From Paractinoplanes atraurantiacus (lineage in GTDB: Bacteria > Actinomycetota > Actinomycetes > Mycobacteriales > Micromonosporaceae), in NCBI RefSeq assembly GCF_900215205.1, contig NZ_OBDY01000024.1:10072-74071 (forward strand): a stretch of 64,000 bases of DNA, written 5' to 3'. Below the pieces are notes generated by a model. The model was not told the origin of the DNA, did not search any database, and was given only the letters and a program-made list of their open reading frames with translations. Positions 9,005 through 17,698 of this stretch are shown piece after piece. Both the position numbers and the translations under genes were made by a program. The first letter of the stretch is position 1. Each line of letters starts with the position of its first letter.

Positions 9005-10014
9005 GCGACTCCTACCGCGCGGTCGTCGCCACCGGCCACCGCCGTTTCGAGCTGGTGGAGCGCGAGCGCCACGATCCGCCGCCGGGCCAGGTGCTCATCG
9101 AGGTGCAGGCGTGCGGGGTCTGCCACACCGACGCCCTCGCCGTCGAGGGCGACCGGGACCGCCCGATCGTGCCCGGCCACGAGATCATCGGCCGGATCGG
9201 CGCGGTCGGCGAGGGCGTGGACGCGTCGTGGAAGGTGGGCGACCGGGTCGGCGTCGGCTTCCTCGGCGGCACCGACACCACCTGCGAGGCCTGCCGCTGG
9301 GGCGACTTCCTCAATTGCGCGGACCAGCCGCTGACCGGCACGACGATCGACGGCGGCTACGCCGAGGTGACGTACGCCCGGTCGACCGGCCTGGTCCGGA
9401 TCCCGCCCGGCACCGAGACGGTGAACGACGCGCCGCTGCTGTGCGCCGGCCTGACCATGTACAGCGCGCTGCTGGCGGGCCGGGCCCGTCCCGGCTCGCT
9501 GGTCGCGGTGCAAGGCATCGGCGGCCTGGGCCATCTGGGCATCCAGTACGCCCGGGCGCTCGGTCACCGGGTCGCCGCGATCGGCCGGGGCACGGCCAAG
9601 CGGGAGCTCGCGGCCGAGCTCGGCGCCGACGAGTACATCGACAGCCTGGCCGAGGACCCCGGCGAAGCACTGCGACGACTCGGCGGCGCCGCCGTCGTCG
9701 TCGCCACCGCGGCCGCCGGTGCGGCCATGTCGGGGCTGGTGTCCGGGCTCGGCCGCAACGGCGAACTGGTCGTGGTCGGTGCCGATCCGGAACCGATCCA
9801 GGTGCGGCCGGAGCAGCTGATCTTCGGCGGTCACCGGATCCGCGGCAGCCTGACCGGCACGGCCATCGAGAACGAGGACAACCTGCGGTTCACGCTGCGC
9901 CACGCGATCCGGTCGTACAACGAGGTGTTCCCGCTCAGCGAGGCGGCCAAGGCGTACGAGCGGATGATCTCCGGCGACGTGCGTTTCCGCGCCGTCCTCG
10001 ATATGAGGGGATGA
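9001..10014 (+). CDS. Zinc-dependent alcohol dehydrogenase (AdhP-like MDR)
   Basis: This 337-residue medium-chain dehydrogenase shows the catalytic zinc region (GVCHTDALAVEGD, then GHEIIGRIGAVGEGV). A structural-zinc lobe is partly retained, with three cysteines seen (TTCEACRWGDFLNC). The NAD(P) site is GIGGLGHLGIQYARALG. It should interconvert alcohols or aldehydes using NAD(P). The GTG start overlaps the VOC stop, and an SDR starts one base after its stop, so three oxidoreductase-type genes are co-translated. The reduced structural cluster is the one oddity. Confidence 0.92.
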   Translation: MSDSYRAVVATGHRRFELVERERHDPPPGQVLIEVQACGVCHTDALAVEGDRDRPIVPGHEIIGRIGAVGEGVDASWKVGDRVGVGFLGGTDTTCEACRWGDFLNCADQPLTGTTIDGGYAEVTYARSTGLVRIPPGTETVNDAPLLCAGLTMYSALLAGRARPGSLVAVQGIGGLGHLGIQYARALGHRVAAIGRGTAKRELAAELGADEYIDSLAEDPGEALRRLGGAAVVVATAAAGAAMSGLVSGLGRNGELVVVGADPEPIQVRPEQLIFGGHRIRGSLTGTAIENEDNLRFTLRHAIRSYNEVFPLSEAAKAYERMISGDVRFRAVLDMRG

Positions 10015-10015
10015 C

Positions 10016-10711
10016 ATGCAGGACCCACCCTTGAGCGGGACGGTCGCGCTGGTCACGGGGGCGAGCAGCGGCATCGGCGCCGCGACCGCGTGCCGTCTCG
10101 CCCTCCAGGGCGCGGCGGTGGCCGCCGTCGCCCGCCGCCCCGGCCGGCTCGGCGCCGTCGTCGAGGACGTGGCGGCGACGGGCGGTCACGCGGTCGCGGT
10201 GCGGGCCGACCTGACCGACCCGGCGCAGGCCGAGCGGGCCGTGCAGGACGTGCTCGACCGGTTCGGGCGCATCGACATCCTGGTCAACAACGCCGGCGTG
10301 ATGCTGCTGGGCACGGCGCTGCACACCACGATCGAGGAGTGGGACCGGATGGTCGCGCTCAACGTGTCGGCGCTGCTGCACGTCACCCACGCCGCGGTGC
10401 CGCACCTGATCGACGCGGCGGCCACCTCGCCGCGGGAGGTGGCCGACATCGTCAACGTGAGCTCCACGGCCGGGCGGGTGGCCCGGCCGGGCAGCAGCGT
10501 CTACAACCTCACCAGATTCGGCCTGAACGGCTTCACCGAGTCGCTGCGGCAGGAACTGGTCGAGGAGCGGGTGCGGGTCGGCGTGGTCGAGCCCGGCATC
10601 GAGCCGCTGCCCGCCGACGACATCGCCGACGCGATCCTCTACATCGTGAGCCGCGACCGCCGGGTGGCCGTCAACGAGATGCTGGTCCGGGCGGCCGAGC
10701 GGACCTGGTAG
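10016..10711 (+). CDS. Short-chain dehydrogenase with Lys-to-Arg active site and shortened substrate loop
   Basis: This 231-residue classical SDR has TGASSGIG (residues 15-22), NNAG, and a Ser-containing NVSSTAGR. The active-site motif reads YNLTRFG, where the family has YxxxK, so the catalytic lysine is replaced by arginine. After VVEPG the sequence runs directly to IEPLPADDIADAI; about 20 residues that normally form the substrate lid are missing compared with similar SDRs. Activity may be altered or lost. GAGGGG precedes the start, and the gene follows the ADH by one base. It is the last gene of the operon. Confidence 0.88.
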   Translation: MQDPPLSGTVALVTGASSGIGAATACRLALQGAAVAAVARRPGRLGAVVEDVAATGGHAVAVRADLTDPAQAERAVQDVLDRFGRIDILVNNAGVMLLGTALHTTIEEWDRMVALNVSALLHVTHAAVPHLIDAAATSPREVADIVNVSSTAGRVARPGSSVYNLTRFGLNGFTESLRQELVEERVRVGVVEPGIEPLPADDIADAILYIVSRDRRVAVNEMLVRAAERTW

Positions 10712-10721
10712 CGGCCGCGTC

Positions 10722-12452
10722 TCAGGCGAACTCGGCCGCGACCTGGCGCAGGTTGGCGCCGGCGACCTCGAGCACGTCGTCGCCGGCGCCACCGAGGACC
10801 GAGCGGGTCGCCCACAGCGCGAAGCCGGAGGCCTGGGCCGCGCTGACCTTGGGCGGGACGGCCAGTTCGTGCCGCACGGTGCGGACGTCGACGACGGCGG
10901 GGCCGTCGTGCGCGAACGCCTTCCGCAGCGCGCCGTCGAGCTCGCCGGCGGTCTCGACCCGTACGCCGAAGAGACCGACCGACCGCGCGACCTCGGCGAA
11001 GTCGGGGTTGTCGAGATCGGTGCCGTAGTTGACGATGCCGTCGGCCTTCATCTCCAGCTCGACGAAGGCGAGCGCCGCGTTGTTGAGCACCACCACCTTG
11101 ACCGGCAGTCGCTGCTGGCGCAGGGTGAGCAGCTCGCCGAGCAGCATGGCGAGCCCACCGTCGCCGGAGAACGTGACGACCTGCCGTCCCGGCTGCGCGG
11201 CCTGCACGCCGATGGCCTGCGGCAGCGCGTTGGCCATGGTGCCGTGGTTGAACGAGCCGATCAGCCGGCGCCGGCCGTTCATCCGCAGGTAGCGCGCCGA
11301 CCAGAGCGTCGGCGTGCCCACGTCGGCCAGGAAGACGGCGTCGTCGGCGGCGATCCGGTCGACCGCGGCCACGAGGGCCTGCGGGTGCAGCGCGCGGCCG
11401 TCGCGGCCCTCGCGGGCGAGGGCGTCGAACCGGCGCCGGGTCCGCCGGTAGTGCTCGACCATCCGGTCCAGGTGGGCGCCGTCGCGGCCGTCCTTCAGGC
11501 GCGGCAGCAGCGCGGCCACGGTGTCCTTGACCGTGCCGGCCAGCGGCACGTCGACCGGCACCCGGCGGCCGATGCGCTCGCCACGCACGTCGACCTGCAC
11601 GACCTTGGCGTGCGCCGGGTAGAAGGGCCGGTACGGGAAATCGGTGCCCAGCATGAGGAGCGCGTCGCAGTGCTCCATCGCGCGGTAGCCGGACGGGAAG
11701 CCGAGCAGGCCGGTCATGCCGACGTCGTACGGGTTGTCGTACTCGACGAACTCCTTGCCCCGCAACGCGTGCACGACGGGCGCCTGGAGCCGCCCGGCGA
11801 TCGCGGTCAGCTCGTCGTGCGCGCCCTCGCAGCCGGCGCCGGCCAGGATGGTGACCCGCTCGGCGCCGTTGAGCAGCTCGGCCGCGGCGGCCAGGTCGTC
11901 CTCGGCCGGCCGGTGCACCGACCGGGTGGGCCGCACGGCGGTCGCCTCGGCCGTGACCGCCGCCCCGAAGACCTCGCCGGGCACCACGATCACGGCGACG
12001 CCGCGGCGCTCGATCGCCGCCCGCATGGCGATGCGCAGGACGCCCGGCAGCTGCTCGGGCACGCTGACCATCTCGCTGTAGACGCTGCACTCGCGGAACA
12101 GGTCCTGCGGGTGGGTCTCCTGGAAGTAGCCGGTGCCGATCTCCGCCCGCGGAATGTGTGCGGCGATGGCGAGCACCGGCACGCCGCTGCGCTGAGCGTC
12201 GAACAGCCCGTTGATCAGATGCAGGTTGCCGGGCCCGCAACTGGCCGCGCAGACCGCGAGCTCGCCGGTGACGGCCGCCTCGCCGGCCGCGGCGAACGCG
12301 GCGGCCTCCTCATGGCGTACATGCTGCCAGCTGATGCCGTCGTCGCGGCGCAGCGCGTCGGTCAGGCCGTTGAGCGAGTCGCCGGGCAGGCCGTAGATCC
12401 GGCGGACGCCGGACGCCTTCAGCGTGGCGACGATGTGGTCGGCGATGGTCAT
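10722..12452 (-). CDS. poxB: Thiamine-diphosphate-dependent pyruvate oxidase/dehydrogenase (PoxB-like)
   Basis: This 576-residue ThDP enzyme has the length and layout of pyruvate:quinone oxidoreductase or pyruvate oxidase. An N-terminal PYR domain holds RIYGLPGDSLNGL and the activating Glu (HVRHEEAAAFAA), followed by a central FAD/nucleotide domain. The C-terminal PP domain carries the ThDP/Mg motif beginning FSGDGGLAMLLGE and ending LNNAALAF. It should decarboxylate pyruvate to acetate, passing electrons to quinone or oxygen. It is downstream of, and coupled by ATGA to, an acetamidase/formamidase gene, whose reaction can also give acetate. GGAGA precedes the start. Other ThDP oxidases of similar build cannot be fully excluded. 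Confidence 0.85.
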   Translation of the reverse strand: MTIADHIVATLKASGVRRIYGLPGDSLNGLTDALRRDDGISWQHVRHEEAAAFAAAGEAAVTGELAVCAASCGPGNLHLINGLFDAQRSGVPVLAIAAHIPRAEIGTGYFQETHPQDLFRECSVYSEMVSVPEQLPGVLRIAMRAAIERRGVAVIVVPGEVFGAAVTAEATAVRPTRSVHRPAEDDLAAAAELLNGAERVTILAGAGCEGAHDELTAIAGRLQAPVVHALRGKEFVEYDNPYDVGMTGLLGFPSGYRAMEHCDALLMLGTDFPYRPFYPAHAKVVQVDVRGERIGRRVPVDVPLAGTVKDTVAALLPRLKDGRDGAHLDRMVEHYRRTRRRFDALAREGRDGRALHPQALVAAVDRIAADDAVFLADVGTPTLWSARYLRMNGRRRLIGSFNHGTMANALPQAIGVQAAQPGRQVVTFSGDGGLAMLLGELLTLRQQRLPVKVVVLNNAALAFVELEMKADGIVNYGTDLDNPDFAEVARSVGLFGVRVETAGELDGALRKAFAHDGPAVVDVRTVRHELAVPPKVSAAQASGFALWATRSVLGGAGDDVLEVAGANLRQVAAEFA

Positions 12453-13702
12453 CGCGTCTCTCCTGTGGTGCGGTTGAAGATGCCCCGGGGGAAGGTCATG
12501 GAGACCAGCCAGTTCGGGAGGTCCACGGTTTCGCTGATCTTGAGATCGCCGACGACGCTGCACAGCGCGTACGCCTCGTGCAGGCTCAGCCCCTCGTCGG
12601 TGGCGAGCCAGTCGATCATGTCGCGGATGGCGGTCTTGGCGTTCTCCATCAGGTCGGGCCCGGTGCCGGTGGTGATGTAGTAGCCCTGCCCGCGCATCTC
12701 GGCGGTCATCGCGAGCTGGGTCGGGTCGGCGGCCGGGACGATGGCCCGCGGCCCGGCGATGGTCCGGTTCTTGACGACCGAGAAGCGCAGCGTGGCCGCC
12801 ATCAGCGTCTCGATCGCGGTGCCGGTGATCTCGCCGTCGCCCTGGGCCATGTGCCCGTCGCCGGCCGAGAACTTGGCGCCCTCGGCGTAGACCGGCAGCT
12901 GCAGCCGGGTGCCCTTGATCATCTGCCGGACGTCGGTGTTGCCGCCGTTGCCGCCGCTCACGCTGGGCGGGAAGGTGCGGTACATGCCCTTGCGCATCGG
13001 GGCGTTGCCCATGATGCCGAGGAACGGCGAGATCGGGATGCGGGCCCGCGTGCCGGTGTCCTTGCCGACAAAGGTGGCGAACCCGGTGTTCTGGCCCCGC
13101 TCGAAGGTGAAGAGCTGGACGTACGGGGCTCCGGTCCCGTACGGCTGGTCCTGCGGAAGGGCCGACGGCACCCGGCCCGGCGCCGGGTCGCTGAGCTGAG
13201 AGGCCTCGGTGTACGGGGCGAAACCGGCCAGCGCCTCCGGGCGCAGGGTGCCGAAGATGCCCAGGGCCGGGCTGATCGTCACATAGCCGAAGTCGACGAT
13301 CGGGGCCACATCGAGGATCTCGACCTCGAGGATGTCGCCCGGCTCGGCCCCCTCGACGAACACCGGCCCGGTGAGCGGGTGGATGTGGCCCAGGTCGATG
13401 GTCATCGTGCCGTCCGGCGTCATCGTGCGCGCCTGGTCGCCGATGTCGAGCGCGTCCCGGCAGAGCAGCTGGATCTCCTCGCCGGGTCGAACCACGACGG
13501 CGGCCTCGAGGTCGCGGTTCCAGCGGTTGTGGTTGACGGACGTGTAGCCGTCGAGGACCCGCTCGGGCGTTCCCTGACCCGGCAGACCGACGGGCACGTC
13601 GGCCTGCGCTCGGATACTGCGGAAAGCGGCGGCGGCATCGGTCGGGATCTCGGCTTGGACATGCAGGGCATCGCTCGCGGTGCCCGAGTGTGCGAAACAC
13701 AT
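12449..13702 (-). CDS. Acetamidase/formamidase family amidohydrolase
   Basis: The 417-residue product contains the FmdA/AmdA family core: NHNRWNRDLEAAVVVRPGEE, IHPLTGPVFVEGAEPGD, and GDGHMAQGDGEITGTAIE with the conserved His/Gln/Gly cluster. Family members hydrolyse formamide or acetamide to ammonia plus formate or acetate. The start at 13702 is chosen for a GGTGGAG site just upstream. The first ~55 residues are unlike typical family N-termini and might be shortened. It is the first gene of a two-gene leftward operon with pyruvate oxidase. Confidence 0.87.
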   Translation of the reverse strand: MCFAHSGTASDALHVQAEIPTDAAAAFRSIRAQADVPVGLPGQGTPERVLDGYTSVNHNRWNRDLEAAVVVRPGEEIQLLCRDALDIGDQARTMTPDGTMTIDLGHIHPLTGPVFVEGAEPGDILEVEILDVAPIVDFGYVTISPALGIFGTLRPEALAGFAPYTEASQLSDPAPGRVPSALPQDQPYGTGAPYVQLFTFERGQNTGFATFVGKDTGTRARIPISPFLGIMGNAPMRKGMYRTFPPSVSGGNGGNTDVRQMIKGTRLQLPVYAEGAKFSAGDGHMAQGDGEITGTAIETLMAATLRFSVVKNRTIAGPRAIVPAADPTQLAMTAEMRGQGYYITTGTGPDLMENAKTAIRDMIDWLATDEGLSLHEAYALCSVVGDLKISETVDLPNWLVSMTFPRGIFNRTTGETR

Positions 13703-13847
13703 GACTCCACCGTCGCCCGCCCGGCACTGGTCCGGCGCCCGTGTAAACCCCCGGGATGCGCGACACCAGGGTCTTCCACCGGTACCGGGGTCACGGGATG
13801 TCGGCCAAGGTGAAGGGCAGCACATCCATCTGGGGAGGCATCGGGGT

Positions 13848-15164
13848 ATGAGCGATTACGACGTCATCGTGGTCGGCGGCGGATCGCCGGGCGAGCACTG
13901 CGCCGGGGCGCTGGCCGAGGGCGGGCTGCGCGTGGCGCTGGTCGAGCGGGAGCTGGTCGGCGGTGAGTGCTCGTACTACGCGTGCATCCCGTCGAAGACG
14001 CTGCTGCGGCCGGGCGAGGCGGTGCAGGCGGCCCGCGACGCCGAGTCGACCGCGGAGGTCGACGTGAAGCGGGCGCTGGCCTGGCGCGACTTCATGGTCT
14101 CCGATTATTCGGACGCGGGGCAGGAGCGCTGGCTGGCCGGAGCGGGCATCGCGCTGATCCGGGGCAGCGCACGGCTGGCCGGCCCGGGTGCGGTCGAGGT
14201 GTCCGGGGTCCGCTACACGGCCGAGCACGTCGTGCTGGCCAACGGGGCGTCGCCCATCATCCCGCCGATTCCGGGGCTGCGCGAGCTCGAGGGCGTGTGG
14301 ACCAATCGCGAGGTGACGGGCATGAAGGAGGTGCCACGAAGGCTGGTGATTCTCGGCGCCGGGCCGGTGGGTGTGGAGATGGCCCAGGCCGTACGCCGTC
14401 TCGGCGGCTCCGTCGTTCTCACCTCTCACGGCGATCGCGTGCTGCCTCGTGAGCCTGCGCAGTTGGGCTCCGCCCTGACCGCCGCCTTGCGCTCCGACGG
14501 CATCGAGCTCGCCCTCGGGCCCCGCGCCGTGGCCGCCCGCCGGGACAATGCGGACTATGTCCTGACTCTGGATGACGGGCAGGAGCTGCGGGGTGATCGA
14601 CTTCTGGTTGCCACCGGCCGGGCACCCCGGGTCGAGGGCATCGGACTGGAAACCGTGGGGGTCGTGGCCGACAAAAAGGGCATCCCCGTCGATGAGTACC
14701 TGCGGGCCGCACCGAACCTCTGGGTGGTCGGCGACGCCACCGGCCAGTTCATGCTCACGCATGTCGGGAAATATCAGGGTGAAGTGGTCGCGGACAACAT
14801 CTACGGCCGCCCCCGCAAGGTCGACTACACCGCCGTACCCCGCGTGGTCTTCACCGATCCTCAAGCCGCCGCCGTCGGCGCCACCTCAGGCCCGATCAGC
14901 TCCACTGTGGCCCTCAAGGACGTCGCCAAGACCGCCGCCTACACCCGCCGGTACGCCGAGTCGCACGGTTTCCTGACCCTGTTCAGCGACGGCGACGTGC
15001 TCACCGGCGCCTGCGCGCTCGGCCCCGAGGCCGGCGAGTGGCTCCAGCAGGCCACCTTGGCCATCCGGGCCAAGGTGCCGCTCGACATCCTGCGCGACAC
15101 CATCCAGCCGTTCCCCACCTTCTCGGAGATCTACGTGCAGGCCCTGCACGGCCTCCGCAAATGA
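13848..15164 (+). CDS. FAD-dependent pyridine nucleotide-disulfide oxidoreductase (dihydrolipoyl dehydrogenase-like)
   Basis: This 438-residue flavoprotein has an N-terminal FAD motif (VIVVGGGSPGEHCAGAL), a redox-active disulfide CSYYACIPSK with the normal C-x4-C spacing, a second nucleotide-binding motif (VILGAGPVGVEMAQAV), and an FAD-closing ATG/GD motif (NLWVVGDATG). At the C-terminus the usual HPHPTLSE reads QPFPTFSE, so the catalytic base His is replaced by Phe, as happens in relatives outside true lipoamide dehydrogenases. The substrate is therefore probably not dihydrolipoamide. GGGGAGG precedes the start at 13848. It is divergent from the acetamidase gene. Confidence 0.88.
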   Translation: MSDYDVIVVGGGSPGEHCAGALAEGGLRVALVERELVGGECSYYACIPSKTLLRPGEAVQAARDAESTAEVDVKRALAWRDFMVSDYSDAGQERWLAGAGIALIRGSARLAGPGAVEVSGVRYTAEHVVLANGASPIIPPIPGLRELEGVWTNREVTGMKEVPRRLVILGAGPVGVEMAQAVRRLGGSVVLTSHGDRVLPREPAQLGSALTAALRSDGIELALGPRAVAARRDNADYVLTLDDGQELRGDRLLVATGRAPRVEGIGLETVGVVADKKGIPVDEYLRAAPNLWVVGDATGQFMLTHVGKYQGEVVADNIYGRPRKVDYTAVPRVVFTDPQAAAVGATSGPISSTVALKDVAKTAAYTRRYAESHGFLTLFSDGDVLTGACALGPEAGEWLQQATLAIRAKVPLDILRDTIQPFPTFSEIYVQALHGLRK

Positions 15165-15235
15165 CCGTCTGCTGTTCATCGGCACGTCACCGCGGGTTGG
15201 GCGCCACGTGCGGTCGCGACCGGCAGGCTGTGCCG

Positions 15236-15412
15236 ATGTTCGGCTTCGTTCTCGGCGCACTGGCCGTCTCGTGGGGCGTGCTGGCGGCCTTCCTCGACCA
15301 GCCCGGCGCCACCGACCACCGGCGCGCCAAGCAGCTGTGCACGGCCCTGCTGACCGCCTGCACGGCCGCGACCGCCGTCGGCGGTGTCGCCGCGCTGTCC
15401 GGCGCCTGGTAG
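15236..15412 (+). CDS. Small two-helix membrane protein
   Basis: This 58-codon frame encodes two hydrophobic segments (residues ~2-20 and ~36-56) separated by a polar loop (DQPGATDHRRAKQL). It lies between a flavin disulfide reductase and a PPOX-class gene in the same direction. The ribosome site is weak (GGCAGG). No family is recognised. The helical pattern and high third-position GC favour a real gene. Confidence 0.5.
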   Translation: MFGFVLGALAVSWGVLAAFLDQPGATDHRRAKQLCTALLTACTAATAVGGVAALSGAW

Positions 15413-15428
15413 GCGGTAACGTTCGCCC

Positions 15429-15845
15429 ATGGCGATGACGTTGGAGCAGGCGTGGGAGCTCAGCCGGGCCGAGAGCGGCCTGGCGGTGGTCTCCACGCTG
15501 CGGGCCGACCAGACCATTCAGAGCTCGCTGGTCAACACCGGGATCATCCAGCGGGGTGGTCCGGTCCTGGCTTTCGTGACGTACGGGAAAGTCAAGCTGG
15601 CCAACCTCAGGGCGCGGCCGGCCCTGACGGTGACGTTCCGCAGCGGCTGGCAGTGGGCCGCGGTCGAGGGCACCGCCGAGCTGATCGGCCCCGGCTCCGA
15701 CCCCGAGACGCTCCGGCTCCTGCTGCGCGAGATCTTCACCGCGGCCGGCGGCACCCACGACGACTGGGACGAGTACGACCGCGTCATGCGCGACCAGGGC
15801 CGCACGGCGGTCCTGATCGCACCGGCCCGCGTCTACGCCAACTGA
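15429..15845 (+). CDS. PPOX-class F420-dependent (split-barrel flavin) oxidoreductase
   Basis: This 138-residue single-domain split-barrel protein follows the actinobacterial F420-binding PPOX pattern: an N-terminal helix, then STLRADQTIQSSLVN, VLAFVTYGKVKLANLRARP, and VTFRSGWQWAAVEGTAELIG. Such enzymes reduce or oxidise small molecules using F420 or flavin. The substrate cannot be told. It starts 17 bases after the small membrane gene and converges on the following minus-strand gene. Confidence 0.85.
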   Translation: MAMTLEQAWELSRAESGLAVVSTLRADQTIQSSLVNTGIIQRGGPVLAFVTYGKVKLANLRARPALTVTFRSGWQWAAVEGTAELIGPGSDPETLRLLLREIFTAAGGTHDDWDEYDRVMRDQGRTAVLIAPARVYAN

Positions 15846-15849
15846 TCGA

Positions 15850-16839
15850 CTACGCGCCGATCAGCCTGAGCAGCACCGCCCCCTGGTCCGGTCCGTACTT
15901 CGCCGCGTACAGGGCGCCCACCCGCTCCCGGGTCGCCGGGCTCGCCTCGGCCAGCACCCACCGCCGCTCGCCGTCGCCGACCACCGCGTGGTCGGGGTGG
16001 AACGCCTGCGCCAGCGCCGACGGGTTCACGTTCACCCAGTGCTCGCCCTCGTGCAGCACGTACCGCAGATCGTGCTCGGCCGCCTGCCCGTTCACTTCCA
16101 GACGCAGCCGCATGCGGTCGTGCTCGGCCGAGGTCAGCAGCCCCGGCCCTTTCCAGCGGTTCTCGAACGCCTCCAGCGCCAGCTCGCCCAGATCGCCCCG
16201 CACCCGCACCTCGCGCTGCGAGCTCTCGCTGACCCTGCGGTCACCGAACACGCCGTACGACAGCCAGTCGTCGACCCGGTAGAGCGCGTGCGCCGGCCCG
16301 GACCGGCTGATCCGTACGGTGAAAAGGTCCTGATGCGCGGCCGGGATCCGGTCGAGCAGCGCGCCCACCCGCTCGATGTTCTGCCGCATCAGCCCGAGCG
16401 CGTCCGTCGGCGCCACCTGCCGCGCCCGTTCGGCCGCGGCCGGGCTCGACGGATCGGTCAGCACGATGCGGAACCGCACTCCCCGCTCGAGCGCCCGCAC
16501 GACCGCGTTCGTGAAGTTCCGCTCGTGCCGCCCCTCCAGCAGCCCCGTCCAGTGCTTCCAGATGTCGACCTGCCCGTCGGCGGCCTCGATCCGTTTGATG
16601 ACCGCCCGGTAGTCGAGCCGGTGGCGCCGCTTCACCGCGTTGCGGCTCAGGAACAGGATCAGCGGTTGCAGCACCAGCGCCGCCAGCACCAGATCGAGCA
16701 GGTTGGCCCCGACGTTGATCCGCAGGTCGGTGGCGAACCCCTCGGTGTGCCGCACCGGGTAGAGCAGCACGAACGCGCCCACGAGCAGCAGGACACCGAT
16801 ACCCGCGTACACATAGGACAGCCAGTTGCCGCGCCACAT
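15850..16839 (-). CDS. Membrane-anchored protein with a possible phospholipase-D-like sensor domain
   Basis: This 329-residue protein has two N-terminal transmembrane helices (about residues 8-28 and 42-62), then a short basic cytoplasmic stretch (SRNAVKRRHRLDYR) and a ~260-residue soluble part. The soluble part contains NFTNAVVRALERGVRFRIVL and RVDDWLSYGVFG. This recalls catalytically dead PLD-like domains used as sensors in actinobacterial regulators, but no HKD motif is visible and the assignment is tentative. The start at Met 16839 gives a clean membrane N-terminus. It is divergent from a serine hydrolase only 38 bases away. Confidence 0.7.
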   Translation of the reverse strand: MWRGNWLSYVYAGIGVLLLVGAFVLLYPVRHTEGFATDLRINVGANLLDLVLAALVLQPLILFLSRNAVKRRHRLDYRAVIKRIEAADGQVDIWKHWTGLLEGRHERNFTNAVVRALERGVRFRIVLTDPSSPAAAERARQVAPTDALGLMRQNIERVGALLDRIPAAHQDLFTVRISRSGPAHALYRVDDWLSYGVFGDRRVSESSQREVRVRGDLGELALEAFENRWKGPGLLTSAEHDRMRLRLEVNGQAAEHDLRYVLHEGEHWVNVNPSALAQAFHPDHAVVGDGERRWVLAEASPATRERVGALYAAKYGPDQGAVLLRLIGA

Positions 16840-16877
16840 GGCCCCATGGTCGCAGATCGATGGCTTATCCTCCGCCC

Positions 16878-17408
16878 ATGGCACTCGAGGCGATCATCTT
16901 CCACGGCACCGGCGGCAACCCGGAGGTCGCATGGTACCCCTGGCTGGCCAAGCGACTGACCGCCCGCGGCTACACCGTCGAGGTCCCGCACTACCCCACC
17001 CTCAACGCCGAGCCCATCGACACGTTCCTGCCGAAGGTCCTCGAGGCACACACCTTCACTCCCGAGACCGTGCTGGTCGGCCACTCCGGCGGCGCCGCCC
17101 TCCTGCTGGCGATCCTGGAGCGCGTGCCCGCCGCCAAGGCTTTCCTCGTGGCCGGCTACTGCACCCCTCCGAACACCAGCGACGAGCCGGTCCTGCGCCC
17201 TTCGTACGACTGGGACGCCATCAGGGCCAACGTGCAGGACCCGTACTTCATCAATTCCCTCAAGGATCCTTACGGCTGCGACGCCGCACAGGGCCGGGCG
17301 ATGTTCGAGCGCGTCGGCGGCACCCAGATCGTCCGCAACGACGGCCACTTCGGCGACTACAACCAGGTCTACGACGAGTTTCCCCTGCTGGACAGCCTGA
17401 TCCCGTGA
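16878..17408 (+). CDS. RBBP9/YdeN-family alpha/beta serine hydrolase
   Basis: This 176-residue hydrolase begins with a beta strand and an oxyanion-type loop (IIFHGTGGNPEVAWYPWL). It has the nucleophile elbow GHSGGAA and a catalytic-His region (RNDGHFGDYNQV), as in RBBP9/YdeN proteins. The cytosolic substrate is probably a small ester. An in-frame ATG 18 bases earlier is possible, but the chosen Met matches family length. The stop overlaps a decayed LysE-type gene by GTGA. Confidence 0.85.
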   Translation: MALEAIIFHGTGGNPEVAWYPWLAKRLTARGYTVEVPHYPTLNAEPIDTFLPKVLEAHTFTPETVLVGHSGGAALLLAILERVPAAKAFLVAGYCTPPNTSDEPVLRPSYDWDAIRANVQDPYFINSLKDPYGCDAAQGRAMFERVGGTQIVRNDGHFGDYNQVYDEFPLLDSLIP

Positions 17409-17698
17409 CCACGGCCCTGCTGTCCTTCGCCGCCGTGGGCGCGCTGCTCACCATCACTCCCGGCCTCGACACGGCCCTGGTGCTGCGTTCAGCCCTGAAC
17501 GGCGGCCGCCGCCCCGCCTTCTTCACGGCCACCGGCATCTGCCTGGGCGCCCTGACCTGGGGCGCCCTCACCAACCTGTTGAACCCGAGGGTCGGCGCCT
17601 TCTACCTGACCGTCCTTCCGCAGTTCACCCCCGCCGTCGACGCCACCACCGGCACCGCCCTGATCGGCTTCGGCCTCAAGCTGGGCCTCTCCCGCTGA
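17405..17698 (+). pseudogene. LysE/RhtB exporter remnant with internal deletion
   Basis: The 97-codon frame begins with a typical LysE/RhtB N-terminus (TPGLDTALVLRSALNGGRR). After LGALTWGA it jumps straight to the signature of the distal half (LTNLLNPRVGAFYLTVLPQF). The intervening helices, roughly 80 residues, are missing, and the last helices are absent after GLKLGLSR. Full family members are ~200 residues with six helices. This looks like an in-frame internal deletion plus 3' truncation, so an amino-acid exporter is unlikely to be made. Confidence 0.85.

Noticed and set aside
12449..13825. Longer N-terminus for the acetamidase (start at 13825)
   Set aside because: The added residues are unlike the family and overlap the divergent promoter; the internal ATG at 13702 has a ribosome site.
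13848..15164. E3 subunit (lipoamide dehydrogenase) for the 2-oxoacid dehydrogenase complex
   Set aside because: It is 26 kb away and lacks the catalytic His of true lipoamide dehydrogenases.
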